Assembly: GCF_001696605.3 (NCBI RefSeq) | Contig: NZ_CP031716.1 | Location: 1,612,001-1,676,000 of the forward strand | DNA length: 64,000 bases | Direction: 5' to 3' | Source of the DNA: Acinetobacter wuhouensis | Lineage (GTDB): Bacteria; Pseudomonadota; Gammaproteobacteria; Pseudomonadales; Moraxellaceae | Shown here: positions 37,114 to 44,885 of the stretch, in pieces | How positions within the stretch are numbered: the first letter of the stretch is position 1 | How the letters are laid out: every line of letters begins with the position of its first letter | Notes under the pieces: model-generated | The model's input: the letters and a program-made list of their open reading frames with translations, nothing else | Told to the model about the DNA's origin: nothing | The model's database searches: none | Program-made: the position numbers and the translations under genes

Positions 37114-38358
37114 ATGAGTATTGTAAAAATTGAAAATGTCCGTGTCTTAGACCCAATCAATAAAACGGATAGTGTTCAAACGGTCTATCTTGAAGATGGT
37201 AAATTACTTGCTTCACAACCTGATCAAAGTCAAATCACTGAAAATATTGATGGTCAAGGCAAATGGTTGATGCCAACGATGGTTGATTTGTGTGCACGTT
37301 TACGTGAGCCAGGTCAGCAACAGCATGGAACATTAAAATCGGAAGGTAAAGCTGCACGTGAAAATGGTATTTTGCACGTGTTTACACCACCAGACTCGCA
37401 ACCAATTGTCCAAGATAATGGCGCGCTTATTCATGGTTTGGTTGAAAAAGCAAAATTGGATGGTGGTATCCACCTCCAAGTGATTGGTGCACAAACCCAA
37501 GGTCTAAATGGTAAACAACCCGCAAATATGGCAGGTTTGAAAAAGGGCGGTTGTACATCGGTTTCAAATGCCTATGCCACATTTGAAGATGATGATGTCG
37601 TGTTACGCACTTTAGAATATGCTGCTGGTTTAGACATGACAGTGGTGTTTTATCCTGAAGAGCATCAAATTGCCAAAGATGGTTGCGTGCATGAGGGATT
37701 CATTGCTTCTCGTCAAGGTTTACCTATGATTCCTGCATTGGCTGAAACCATTGCGATTGCCAAATACTTGTTGATGATTGAAGTCACAGGTGTACGTGCT
37801 CACTTTGGCTTATTGTCATGTGGCGCTTCGGTTGAATTGATTCAAAATGCCAAAGCCAAAGGTTTGCCTGTGACTGCGGATGTGGCGATGCATCAATTGC
37901 ATTTAACAGAGCAATTGATTGATGGTTTTAATTCTCTAGCTCATGTTCGTCCTCCTTTACGTGCTGAACAAGACAAAGAATTGTTACGTCAAGGTGTGAA
38001 AGATGGCGTGATTGATGCGATCTGTACCCATCATGAACCACTCAGCGGTTCGGCTAAACTTGCGCCTTTTGCTGAAACTTTACCAGGGATTACTGCATTC
38101 GATACTTATGTATCTTTTGGGGTGCAATTGGTTAAAGAGGGTTTATTTGAACCTTTAGAATGGGTTGAGAAAGTCACGCTTGCACCTGCACGTGTTGCCA
38201 ATATGACACAACGATGGGAAAAAGAATTTGGTTGGGTATTGGTTGATCCAGATTTAGAATGGACTGTAAGTAAAGACAGTATCATTTCTCAAGGTAAAAA
38301 TACGCCGCTAATTAATCATACAATGACGGGTAAAGTGATCTATACTTTTGCTGCTTAA
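37114..38358 (+). CDS. pyrC': Dihydroorotase-like non-catalytic subunit PyrC'
   Basis: A class I dihydroorotase fold without activity. 414 residues from the ATG at 37114 (GAGG 8 nt upstream). The metal-binding HxH of active enzymes (as in LHVHLREPG) is replaced by Cys60-Ala-Arg62 in DLCARLREPG, the same change as in Pseudomonas PyrC'. Other blocks of the fold are present (GVRAHFGLLSC, DVAMHQLHL, DAICTHHEP). Its role is to assemble with PyrB into the aspartate carbamoyltransferase complex. A true dihydroorotase must be elsewhere in the genome. Confidence 0.92.
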   Translation: MSIVKIENVRVLDPINKTDSVQTVYLEDGKLLASQPDQSQITENIDGQGKWLMPTMVDLCARLREPGQQQHGTLKSEGKAARENGILHVFTPPDSQPIVQDNGALIHGLVEKAKLDGGIHLQVIGAQTQGLNGKQPANMAGLKKGGCTSVSNAYATFEDDDVVLRTLEYAAGLDMTVVFYPEEHQIAKDGCVHEGFIASRQGLPMIPALAETIAIAKYLLMIEVTGVRAHFGLLSCGASVELIQNAKAKGLPVTADVAMHQLHLTEQLIDGFNSLAHVRPPLRAEQDKELLRQGVKDGVIDAICTHHEPLSGSAKLAPFAETLPGITAFDTYVSFGVQLVKEGLFEPLEWVEKVTLAPARVANMTQRWEKEFGWVLVDPDLEWTVSKDSIISQGKNTPLINHTMTGKVIYTFAA

Positions 38359-38378
38359 ACCCTTAAAAATTGAGTAAG

Positions 38379-38404
38379 AAAGTCAGCTTCGGCTGGCTTT
38401 TTTT
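38379..38404 (+). terminator. Terminator of pyrBC'
   Basis: A 9-bp stem with one G-T wobble (aaagtcagc / gctggcttt), TTCG tetraloop and T-run, 20 bp after the stop. Confidence 0.9.
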
Positions 38405-38573
38405 GTTTTATGATTATGTAGAAATTCTAGATTTATGATTAATTCATATTGAAATGAAAAGTTCAGCTACAAAAAACTATTATAAAAATCAAAAATTAAT
38501 AATAGAATGAAAAGTGATCAATAACTGATTCTAATGTGACTCATACAACAACGAAATAGGAGCGTCCAGAATT

Positions 38574-40223
38574 ATGAATATTATTGAGCTTTTAAAACAA
38601 CAAGTAACAGCTAAAGTTCTGCAGGGTGATAATCAATTTCAAGACGAAAAAATTGGTGCACTCAGCGCATTTTATCCCATTCTATTAACAGTTTTAAAGT
38701 CAAAACCAGAACTGATTGATATACTTCGTCAAAATCTTAACCCGCGACTTACGGATATATTTAGTCATAACCCTGAAACAGTGAATCATTTTCTTGGGCT
38801 TGTGGGTGGTGATGCACCTGCACAAGAAATTGAAACAACTTTGAACCATTCTATTGCACCAACATTATCCTTGCTCGCAGATCAAGCAGGTACAGATGAT
38901 AAACAAGTTATATTTGATCTCATCAAAGCACAATGGGACAATATTCAAGGATCTTTACCTGCTTGGGCTACGGGTTTATTTACAACATTAGGTCTAAGTG
39001 TTGCTGGTCTAGGTTTAGGTGGAACACTTGGAAATGTTGGAGGTGCACTAGGTGGGGCTCTAGGCGGTGTTGGTGATAAATTAGGAAATGTAGGTGAGAC
39101 GCTTGGAAATGTTGGCGCATCAGTAAAAGAAACTGTCACTGAAACAGCTTCAAAAATTCACGACGCAGGCGAAAACATAATTAACAAGTCATCAGAAACC
39201 ATTTCTTCAGCTGCATCGACTGTGCAAAATAAAGCACATGAAGTAGTGAATGAGGCTGAAAAGAAATCGAATTGGCTTCTTCCGATTATTGCATTACTGG
39301 TACTTGCCGCGATTGCTGCATTGTTGTTTAAACAATGTAGTTCTAAACCACCAGTAGCAGGTGGTGCTGTTGCTGACGGGGCTTCACAAGCTGTCGCGGA
39401 CTTACAGGCAGCGGAACTTAATCTTACAACTGATGCGCAAGGTAATTTAGCAACGGTAACAGCATCTTCAAGTAGCCAAAGTTTACTTGATAAATTGAAA
39501 GCATCTATTGGAACTGTTTTCGGCAATGCTGATGCTTTACAAGCGACAGCAAACCCTGCGTATGCGGCAGATTTACCTGATCAAAATGCGATAGATCAAG
39601 TTTTAGCAAAAATCAAAGGTCTACCAAATGTTTCATTGGCGTGGATTGGTAATCAATTGACTATTCAATCTCCAGATCTTGCACAAGCGCAGAAACTCGC
39701 GGATGAACTTAAAGGTTTAGTGCCTAATTTACAAGTTTCAGCAAGTCAGTCAACGGATGCTGGCACTGCAAATACAGGTGATGCAACGACAAATGTCGAT
39801 GCGAGTAACTCTCAAGCTGACGCCGCACTTTCAAGCATTCAAGCAGATAAAGCCAATGTAAATGATATTGCTTCAGCATTGAATTTACAGGTGATTAACT
39901 TTGCTACAGGTTCTGCGGGTATTCCTGATGCCAATAAAGCAATTTTAGATAAAGCTGCTGGACTGTTAAAACAACTGCCAGATGCAAAATTGGTGGTGAA
40001 AGGATTTACGGATAATGTGGGTAATCCTGATTCGAACAAAGCACTTTCTGAGAAGCGTGCAAAATCAGTTGTGGCATATCTCGTTGAAAAAGGTGCAAGT
40101 GTAGGTCAATTAACTGCTGAAGGGCATGGTCAGGACAATCCAATTGCGGATAACTCAACCAAAGAAGGTCAATTTAAAAACCGTCGTATTGAGTTTGAAG
40201 TTGCTGGTGCAACTACGCCGTAA
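38574..40223 (+). CDS. Inner-membrane-anchored OmpA-domain protein
   Basis: 549 residues with an unusual layout. No signal peptide. Residues 1-130 are a helical domain without a known name; 135-180 are a Gly/Leu/Val-rich repeat (GGTLGNVGGALGGALGGVG); 181-230 an amphipathic LEA-like helix (KETVTETASKIHDAGENI); 234-252 one transmembrane helix (WLLPIIALLVLAAIAALLF); about 335-390 a BON-like alpha/beta domain; 430-549 an OmpA/MotB-like peptidoglycan-binding domain (NFATGSAGIPDANKAILDKA, FTDNVGNPDSNKALSEKRA, NRRIEFEV). It probably spans from cytoplasm to cell wall. The role could be envelope organisation or stress; the function is not established. It has its own terminator. Confidence 0.85.
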   Translation: MNIIELLKQQVTAKVLQGDNQFQDEKIGALSAFYPILLTVLKSKPELIDILRQNLNPRLTDIFSHNPETVNHFLGLVGGDAPAQEIETTLNHSIAPTLSLLADQAGTDDKQVIFDLIKAQWDNIQGSLPAWATGLFTTLGLSVAGLGLGGTLGNVGGALGGALGGVGDKLGNVGETLGNVGASVKETVTETASKIHDAGENIINKSSETISSAASTVQNKAHEVVNEAEKKSNWLLPIIALLVLAAIAALLFKQCSSKPPVAGGAVADGASQAVADLQAAELNLTTDAQGNLATVTASSSSQSLLDKLKASIGTVFGNADALQATANPAYAADLPDQNAIDQVLAKIKGLPNVSLAWIGNQLTIQSPDLAQAQKLADELKGLVPNLQVSASQSTDAGTANTGDATTNVDASNSQADAALSSIQADKANVNDIASALNLQVINFATGSAGIPDANKAILDKAAGLLKQLPDAKLVVKGFTDNVGNPDSNKALSEKRAKSVVAYLVEKGASVGQLTAEGHGQDNPIADNSTKEGQFKNRRIEFEVAGATTP

Positions 40224-40254
40224 TTGAGCCTATTAATTTAATTTAACCATACGG

Positions 40255-40287
40255 ATAAAAGCTTCTTCCGAGAAGCTTTTATTTTTT
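40255..40287 (+). terminator. Terminator after the OmpA-domain gene
   Basis: A perfect 12-bp stem (ataaaagcttct / agaagcttttat) with a TCCG loop and T-run. Confidence 0.9.
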
Positions 40288-40348
40288 GCTCGAAAATAAA
40301 ACTGAAATTTGCTTAAATAGCAGACATAAAAATACGATTGGATAAACA

Positions 40349-41410
40349 ATGAAAAAATTATTAACCCCATTATTCATTATTACAGCTGTTTCAAGCACAT
40401 TGATGTTGAGTGGATGTGATTATTTTAAAAATAAAAAAGAAGCAAGCAATGCAAGTCTTTCTGAGTGGAGTTGTACCAATCCAGAAAATCTAAAACAGAT
40501 ACAAGATTATTTAAAAAATGAGTATTTAAATGAAGTCTCGAATCGCTTAAATGATTCACATTATGAAGCAGACCAAGCTCTTTTACAGAAAATTAATAAT
40601 GGTCTTAAATTTGAAATTAAGTCTGTGCGTACTGTTACTACTGACCCTAATAAAACCAATCAATTAGAATGTGAGAGTCAGTTGGTGGTGCAATTTCCGA
40701 AAGGTTTACAACAACGTGCTGAAAATGCTTATCAAGAATATAAGCAACAGTGTGAAGAGTGTGAAGAAGACTATGGTAGTTTACGAGAGTCGATAGAGTC
40801 AGGTGAATCAAAGCTGATATTAAACAATGATCAGTTAAAAGGTAAGTTTAACTATAATGTAGTTAAAACAGATCAAGATGGTTTATCACTGGATGTGTTA
40901 AACCAAGATGCGGTTATTGAAGGAGTGGCGACTGTAACTGTCAAAGCTGTCCAATATGCTGCCTATATGGAACAAAATAAAAAAATGAATGAACAGGCGG
41001 AAGTGAGTGCTACAGAAAATGCGGCACAAACTCAACTTGCACAAAAAGCAATGAATATTCGTAAAAAAGAATTGGATGAGGAAAATGCGAAACAAGTCGA
41101 GCGTTTAAATCAAACTTGGGATCGTTTGAGCGAAGAACAAAGAGTTCAGCAAAAACAAGATCAAGCGGATTGGTTTGAAAAGCGTGATGTCGATTGTAAG
41201 GTGATTTCACAAAAGTCTGTAGGTGATATTGCTGAAAATGAGCGTGAAACCTATCAACGGCAGTATGCTTATTGGGACGATGCAATGCAGCAACAGAATC
41301 AAGACATGCAATATACCAAGTGTTTTAATCAGCGTACGGCTGAACGAATTATTTACTTAAACAATTCGATCAGAGATGGATCCGTAAATTTGAACAACTC
41401 CTATAAGTGA
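40349..41410 (+). CDS. Lipoprotein with LprI/DUF1311-like C-terminal region; 3' end formed by an IS element
   Basis: 353 residues with a lipoprotein signal (lipobox LSGC, Cys23). The middle has the paired cysteines QQCEECEED. From about residue 225 a long charged helix leads into NQTWDRLSEEQRVQQKQDQADWFE, then KRDVDCK, which resembles the LprI (DUF1311) pattern of helices and a Cys near a W..KRD..C motif. The final codons TAT AAG TGA lie inside the left inverted repeat of the IS3 element (41402-41420), so the present C-terminus and stop are supplied by the IS. The original gene may have been longer, and its terminator now lies beyond the IS at 42735. Confidence 0.75.
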   Translation: MKKLLTPLFIITAVSSTLMLSGCDYFKNKKEASNASLSEWSCTNPENLKQIQDYLKNEYLNEVSNRLNDSHYEADQALLQKINNGLKFEIKSVRTVTTDPNKTNQLECESQLVVQFPKGLQQRAENAYQEYKQQCEECEEDYGSLRESIESGESKLILNNDQLKGKFNYNVVKTDQDGLSLDVLNQDAVIEGVATVTVKAVQYAAYMEQNKKMNEQAEVSATENAAQTQLAQKAMNIRKKELDEENAKQVERLNQTWDRLSEEQRVQQKQDQADWFEKRDVDCKVISQKSVGDIAENERETYQRQYAYWDDAMQQQNQDMQYTKCFNQRTAERIIYLNNSIRDGSVNLNNSYK

Positions 41411-41459
41411 TATTCTGCTCCTCAAATGATGTTATAAACATCAATATATGGAGTATTTT

Positions 41460-41765
41460 ATGGCACGTAGACCAAGAAGAAATCATTCAAATGATTTTAA
41501 AGCTAAGGTAGCACTTGCTGCGATTAAAGCAGAAAAAACACTTGCTGAATTGAGTGCTGAGTTTGATGTTCATCAAAACCAAATTATTGACTGGAAAAAT
41601 CAATTGATCTCAGCTTCCTCGCAAGCTTTCGATCAATCAAAAGCTCCAACAGAACCACCCATCGATCTAAAAAAACTACATGCAAAAATCGGTGAGCAGG
41701 CATTAGAAATTGATTTTTTAGAAGGTGTGTTGAAGAAACTGGGCCGCTTCAACCACAAAAGTTAA
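41460..41765 (+). CDS. IS3-family transposase OrfA
   Basis: 101 residues from the ATG at 41460 (GGAG upstream). A helix-turn-helix region that binds the IS ends (MARRPRRNHSNDFKAKVALA, then LAELSAEFDVHQNQIIDWK) is followed by a leucine-zipper-like helix ending EIDFLEGVLKKLGRF. A slippery heptamer TTTTTTA at 41714-41720 is in the correct phase (T TTT TTA) for a -1 shift into orfB. Confidence 0.9.
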   Translation: MARRPRRNHSNDFKAKVALAAIKAEKTLAELSAEFDVHQNQIIDWKNQLISASSQAFDQSKAPTEPPIDLKKLHAKIGEQALEIDFLEGVLKKLGRFNHKS

Positions 41766-42592
41766 TCGACGACTCACTTCAGATTTCAGTATCTAAGCAA
41801 GCTAAGCTGCTGAAAGTCTCCCGTGGTTGTTATTACTATCGCCCAAAACCTGTGAGTGCATCAGATCTGAAGCTGATGCGATGTATTGATGAATTACATA
41901 TGCAATATCCTTTTGCAGGCAGTCGTATGATGCGTGATTTGTTGAATCGTCAAGGACATCATATAGGACGACGTCATACACGTACTTTAATGAAGAAAAT
42001 GGGTATTCAGGCGTTATATTGCAAACCAAATTTAAGCCAGGCTAATCAAGCTCACCGTAAATATCCATATCTGCTCAAAGGGTTGGCTATTCAGCGCAGT
42101 AATCAAGTGTGGTCTACGGATATAACGTATATCCCTATGGCAAAAGGCTTTGTTTATTTATGTGCTGTGATTGATTGGCATAGCCGCAAGGTACTTGCGC
42201 ATAGGGTATCGATTAGTATGGAGGTGGATTTTTGTATTTCGGCTTTAAATGAAGCGATTGAAAAATATGGTCGACCTGAAATATTTAATACAGACCAAGG
42301 CAGCCAGTTTACCAGTGATGCATTTATTGATGTATTGAAATCAAATGGCATTCAAATCAGTATGGATGGTAAAGGTCGATGGGTAGATAATGTGATGGTT
42401 GAACGATTATGGCGGAGCGTTAAATATGAAGAGGTGTATCTCAAAGCTTATAGCAGTGTCACAGATGCGAAAAAGCAATTAAGTGCATATTTTGAGTTTT
42501 ATAATTTGAAACGACCTCATTCGAGTCTAGACAAAATGACACCAAATGAGTTTTACTATGATCAGCTACCCCAACAAAACAAGGTGGCTTAA
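41720..42592 (+). CDS. IS3-family transposase OrfB (DDE integrase)
   Basis: The catalytic part of the transposase. The frame is open from the slippery site at 41714-41720 (RRCVEETGPLQPQKLIDDSL) through to 42592; an internal GTG at 41852 is too far inside the conserved region to be the natural start. Domains: HTH_21 (DLKLMRCIDELHMQYPFAGSR) and an RNase-H-like rve core with the DDE residues in VWSTDITYIPM, FNTDQGSQFTS and VERLWRSVKYEEV. It is expected to be made as an OrfAB fusion by -1 frameshifting. Confidence 0.9.
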   Translation, partial: RRCVEETGPLQPQKLIDDSLQISVSKQAKLLKVSRGCYYYRPKPVSASDLKLMRCIDELHMQYPFAGSRMMRDLLNRQGHHIGRRHTRTLMKKMGIQALYCKPNLSQANQAHRKYPYLLKGLAIQRSNQVWSTDITYIPMAKGFVYLCAVIDWHSRKVLAHRVSISMEVDFCISALNEAIEKYGRPEIFNTDQGSQFTSDAFIDVLKSNGIQISMDGKGRWVDNVMVERLWRSVKYEEVYLKAYSSVTDAKKQLSAYFEFYNLKRPHSSLDKMTPNEFYYDQLPQQNKVA

Positions 42593-42734
42593 CTAGAGCG
42601 GAATATCACTTATAAATACGCTTTTAGTTGTTCAAACAAGTGGGACCACCTCTATCAATTAAAGTCATTCATTGATTTATGACCATCTGCAAGATTATGT
42701 ATTCAGTCGATGTTATAAATGAATGTAGATTTGG

Positions 42735-42763
42735 AAAGGGATGAATTGATTCATCCCTTTTTT
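42735..42763 (+). terminator. Terminator beyond the IS element
   Basis: A perfect 12-bp stem (aaagggatgaat / attcatcccttt) with a 2-nt loop and T-run. With the IS removed it would lie about 120 bp after the lipoprotein gene, whose original terminator it probably is. Confidence 0.85.
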
Positions 42764-42804
42764 CTTGGCATGCTGTGGTTCTATTGAAAAAGATCAGATT
42801 TTAT

Positions 42805-43578
42805 ATGCGTATCAGTTTTATTGGTTCAGGTCGTGTGGCGACACATTTGGCGAAAGTATTATCTAAACAGCATCAAATTGTTCAGATTTACAGTCGAAAC
42901 ATAGCTCATGCTGAAAAACTTGCGCAGTTGGTGAATGCGGAAGCGATTGTAAATGATCAAAAATTAGTAGCTGATATTGATCTGTTGATCATCGCAGTGA
43001 GTGATCAAGCTATTTCGCAAGTCATTCAAGCTGTAGGTCGTTATTTGGAAAATGTACTAATCGTACATACTTCTGGCAGTACCAATTTGGATGTGTTGAC
43101 TCAATATTATGCAAAGTCAGGTGTGTTCTATCCTTTACAGACGTTTAGTGCAGAACGTGAAATTGCTTGGGGAAATACTCCATTATTTGTCGAAGCTGCA
43201 TTTGCAGATGATCAAGATATTTTAACTCAATTGGCAAATAGCCTAAGCAATCGTGTTTATCAATATTCATCTGAACAACGTTTAAGTTTGCACTTGGCTG
43301 CAGTATTTGCATGTAATTTTAGTAATTATTGTTATGACATGGCAAAGCAGGTGGTCGATTCGAAACAAGTTGACTTTAGTTTACTCTATCCTTTGATTTT
43401 GGAAACTGCCAACAAGGCAACACAGAATGACCCGCGAGCTATGCAAACAGGACCTGCGATACGTGGTGATTTGAATATTTTAAATATGCATGAAAAAATG
43501 CTTGAAGCTGATGAGCGAGAGGATCTGAAAAAAATCTATCACATGCTGAGTCAGGGGATTCAAACAGGACAGCATTGA
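42805..43578 (+). CDS. Rossmann-like and DUF2520 domain protein
   Basis: 257 residues starting at the ATG at 42805. An N-terminal Rossmann fold (ISFIGSGRVATHLAKVL, then VADIDLLIIAVSDQAI and VLIVHTSGSTNLDVL) resembles F420-dependent NADP oxidoreductases, and a C-terminal all-helical DUF2520 domain has LHLAAVFACNFSNYCYDMA and TGPAIRGDLNIL. Relatives are often found near pantothenate or coenzyme genes in other bacteria, but the reaction is unknown. The longer in-frame start at 42775 is not supported. Confidence 0.85.
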   Translation: MRISFIGSGRVATHLAKVLSKQHQIVQIYSRNIAHAEKLAQLVNAEAIVNDQKLVADIDLLIIAVSDQAISQVIQAVGRYLENVLIVHTSGSTNLDVLTQYYAKSGVFYPLQTFSAEREIAWGNTPLFVEAAFADDQDILTQLANSLSNRVYQYSSEQRLSLHLAAVFACNFSNYCYDMAKQVVDSKQVDFSLLYPLILETANKATQNDPRAMQTGPAIRGDLNILNMHEKMLEADEREDLKKIYHMLSQGIQTGQH

Positions 43579-43731
43579 TTTGTAATGTAGTTTTACGTAG
43601 CAGTAAAATCTATTTTAAATCGTTAGTATTTGATTGTTTTTTAAATTTTAAGATACAAGATGTTTAAATCACTTGTATCTTATTTTAGATGTTTATATAT
43701 TGATCTAAATCAAAAAATAATTATAGTACAA

Positions 43732-44520
43732 ATGAATATTCAACAACGATTATTAAAAGAAGTCGCTTGGAAAGATTTAGTTCAATTGGATAAAAAAGCA
43801 ATTTATTCTGAATTGCTGATTTCTTTACCTTGGCTCGTCGCATCATTCTATTTTGCTTATTTAGCATGGTATATTCCTGCATTATTTTGTTCATTTATGT
43901 TTTTTTTGACAGGTCTAAGACAAGTTCATAATGCTTTTCATTTTGCACTGGGCATTAGTAAACAAAGCACACATTGGGCAATGTTTATTCTCAGTATACT
44001 CATGCTCGGTTCAATGCATGCAGTACAAATTAACCATTTACGCCACCATCAGCACTGTATGCAAGATGAAGATGTAGAAGCCAAAAGTGCCCGAATGAAG
44101 TGGTGGCAAGCTTTGCTCTTTGGTCCATTTTTTCCAATTTTATTACATCGAAAAGCATTTCAAGTCGGTACAAATACGCAAAAAAAGTGGATGATTGCTG
44201 AGTTATTTGCCAATTTTTTGGTATTGATCACCATCTTTGTCGTTTTAGATATTACATTGCTTAAATATCACGTAATAGCCATGTTGATTGGGCAATGTAT
44301 GACCGCTTTTTTTGCAGTTTGGACGGTTCATCATGATACTGAAGATCATATTTATATGGCGAGAACGGTTCGCCATGAGCTTAAGCGCGTTGTAACTTAT
44401 AATATGTTTTATCATGTTGAACATCACTTATTTCCTGCTGTTCCTACACGACATCTGCATATTTTGGCAAAGCGCTTAGATCAATATGATCCTAGTGTTG
44501 AAATTCGTGAAGTATTTTGA
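43732..44520 (+). CDS. Membrane fatty acid desaturase family protein
   Basis: A non-heme di-iron desaturase/hydroxylase of the inner membrane. 262 residues from the ATG at 43732. Histidine boxes: HNAFH, HLRHHQHC, HHDTEDH and HVEHHLFP, all in the usual order among four to five membrane helices. The family acts on lipid acyl chains, carotenoids or related substrates; the exact substrate is unknown. The in-frame start at 43660 would add a non-conserved basic leader. Confidence 0.85.
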   Translation: MNIQQRLLKEVAWKDLVQLDKKAIYSELLISLPWLVASFYFAYLAWYIPALFCSFMFFLTGLRQVHNAFHFALGISKQSTHWAMFILSILMLGSMHAVQINHLRHHQHCMQDEDVEAKSARMKWWQALLFGPFFPILLHRKAFQVGTNTQKKWMIAELFANFLVLITIFVVLDITLLKYHVIAMLIGQCMTAFFAVWTVHHDTEDHIYMARTVRHELKRVVTYNMFYHVEHHLFPAVPTRHLHILAKRLDQYDPSVEIREVF

Positions 44521-44537
44521 TTTACGAATTTAAAAAG

Positions 44538-44578
44538 AATCTAAACCTGAAGTTTGGGAGAGAATCAGGTCTAGATTT
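44538..44578. terminator. Hairpin between convergent desaturase and 52-residue genes
   Basis: A 13-bp stem with one wobble (aatctaaacctga / tcaggtctagatt) and a 14-nt loop. It has no strong T-run. Confidence 0.45.
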
Positions 44579-44596
44579 AAATGAAATTTCAATGAC

Positions 44597-44755
44597 TTAA
44601 TTAAGTGCTGCGTGATCCCAACCAATGGTCACGATCACACCAATACAGAACAGGGCACAATAAACAAAAAACCAGAGAATCATGCGCTTAAAGGCTTTAT
44701 CTGAAATAGAGCTGTCTGCATATTGTGGTTTTTTAGGACGTTGATCATTATTCAT
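44597..44755 (-). CDS. Small single-pass membrane protein, 52 residues
   Basis: A short reading frame with a polar N-terminus (MNNDQRPKKPQYADSS), one membrane helix (about residues 25-46, MILWFFVYCALFCIGVIV) and a short end (GWDHAALN). AAGAGA lies 7 nt before the ATG, and the basic residues before the helix predict a cytoplasmic N-terminus. It is downstream of the MocR gene on the same strand; a matched inverted repeat (44838-44876) lies 83 bp upstream. I recognise no function. Confidence 0.65.
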   Translation of the reverse strand: MNNDQRPKKPQYADSSISDKAFKRMILWFFVYCALFCIGVIVTIGWDHAALN

Positions 44756-44837
44756 CGCAAAATCTCTTTCTGCTTAATATGAATCGATTATCTAGCGAGA
44801 TGATGCAAGGCAGTAGATACAAAAAAATTAAAAAAAA

Positions 44838-44876
44838 CTATAACAGATGGGTCATATATTGAGACATCTGTTATAG
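44838..44876. promoter_or_regulatory. Inverted repeat at the 3' end of the MocR gene (terminator and/or operator)
   Basis: A perfect 12-bp inverted repeat CTATAACAGATG - 15 nt - CATCTGTTATAG. On the minus strand it is followed by AGTTTTTTTAATTTTTTT, so it can terminate the MocR transcript (stop at 44886). Its sequence and spacing match the repeat upstream of the MocR gene (46319-46355), so it could also be an operator for the small gene at 44755. Confidence 0.7.
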
Positions 44877-44885
44877 CATTGAATA

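Larger units (their letters stand above)
41402..42614 (+). mobile_element. IS3-family insertion sequence, about 1.2 kb
   Basis: Inverted repeats TATAAGTGATATTCYGCTC match 18 of 19 positions (41402-41420 and 42596-42614) and enclose orfA and orfB of an IS3-family (IS51/IS407-like) transposase. The canonical IS3 ends TGA...TCA would be at 41408 and 42608, giving 1201 bp; the outer TATAAG / CTTATA would then be target DNA forming a palindrome. I see no direct target duplication on either definition. Both reading frames are intact, so the element may be active. Confidence 0.88.

Noticed and set aside
41428..42720. The 11-mer gatgttataaa inside the left end of the IS and again at 42709, outside the IS
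   Set aside because: The two copies do not sit at equivalent positions relative to the IS ends, so they are not a target duplication.
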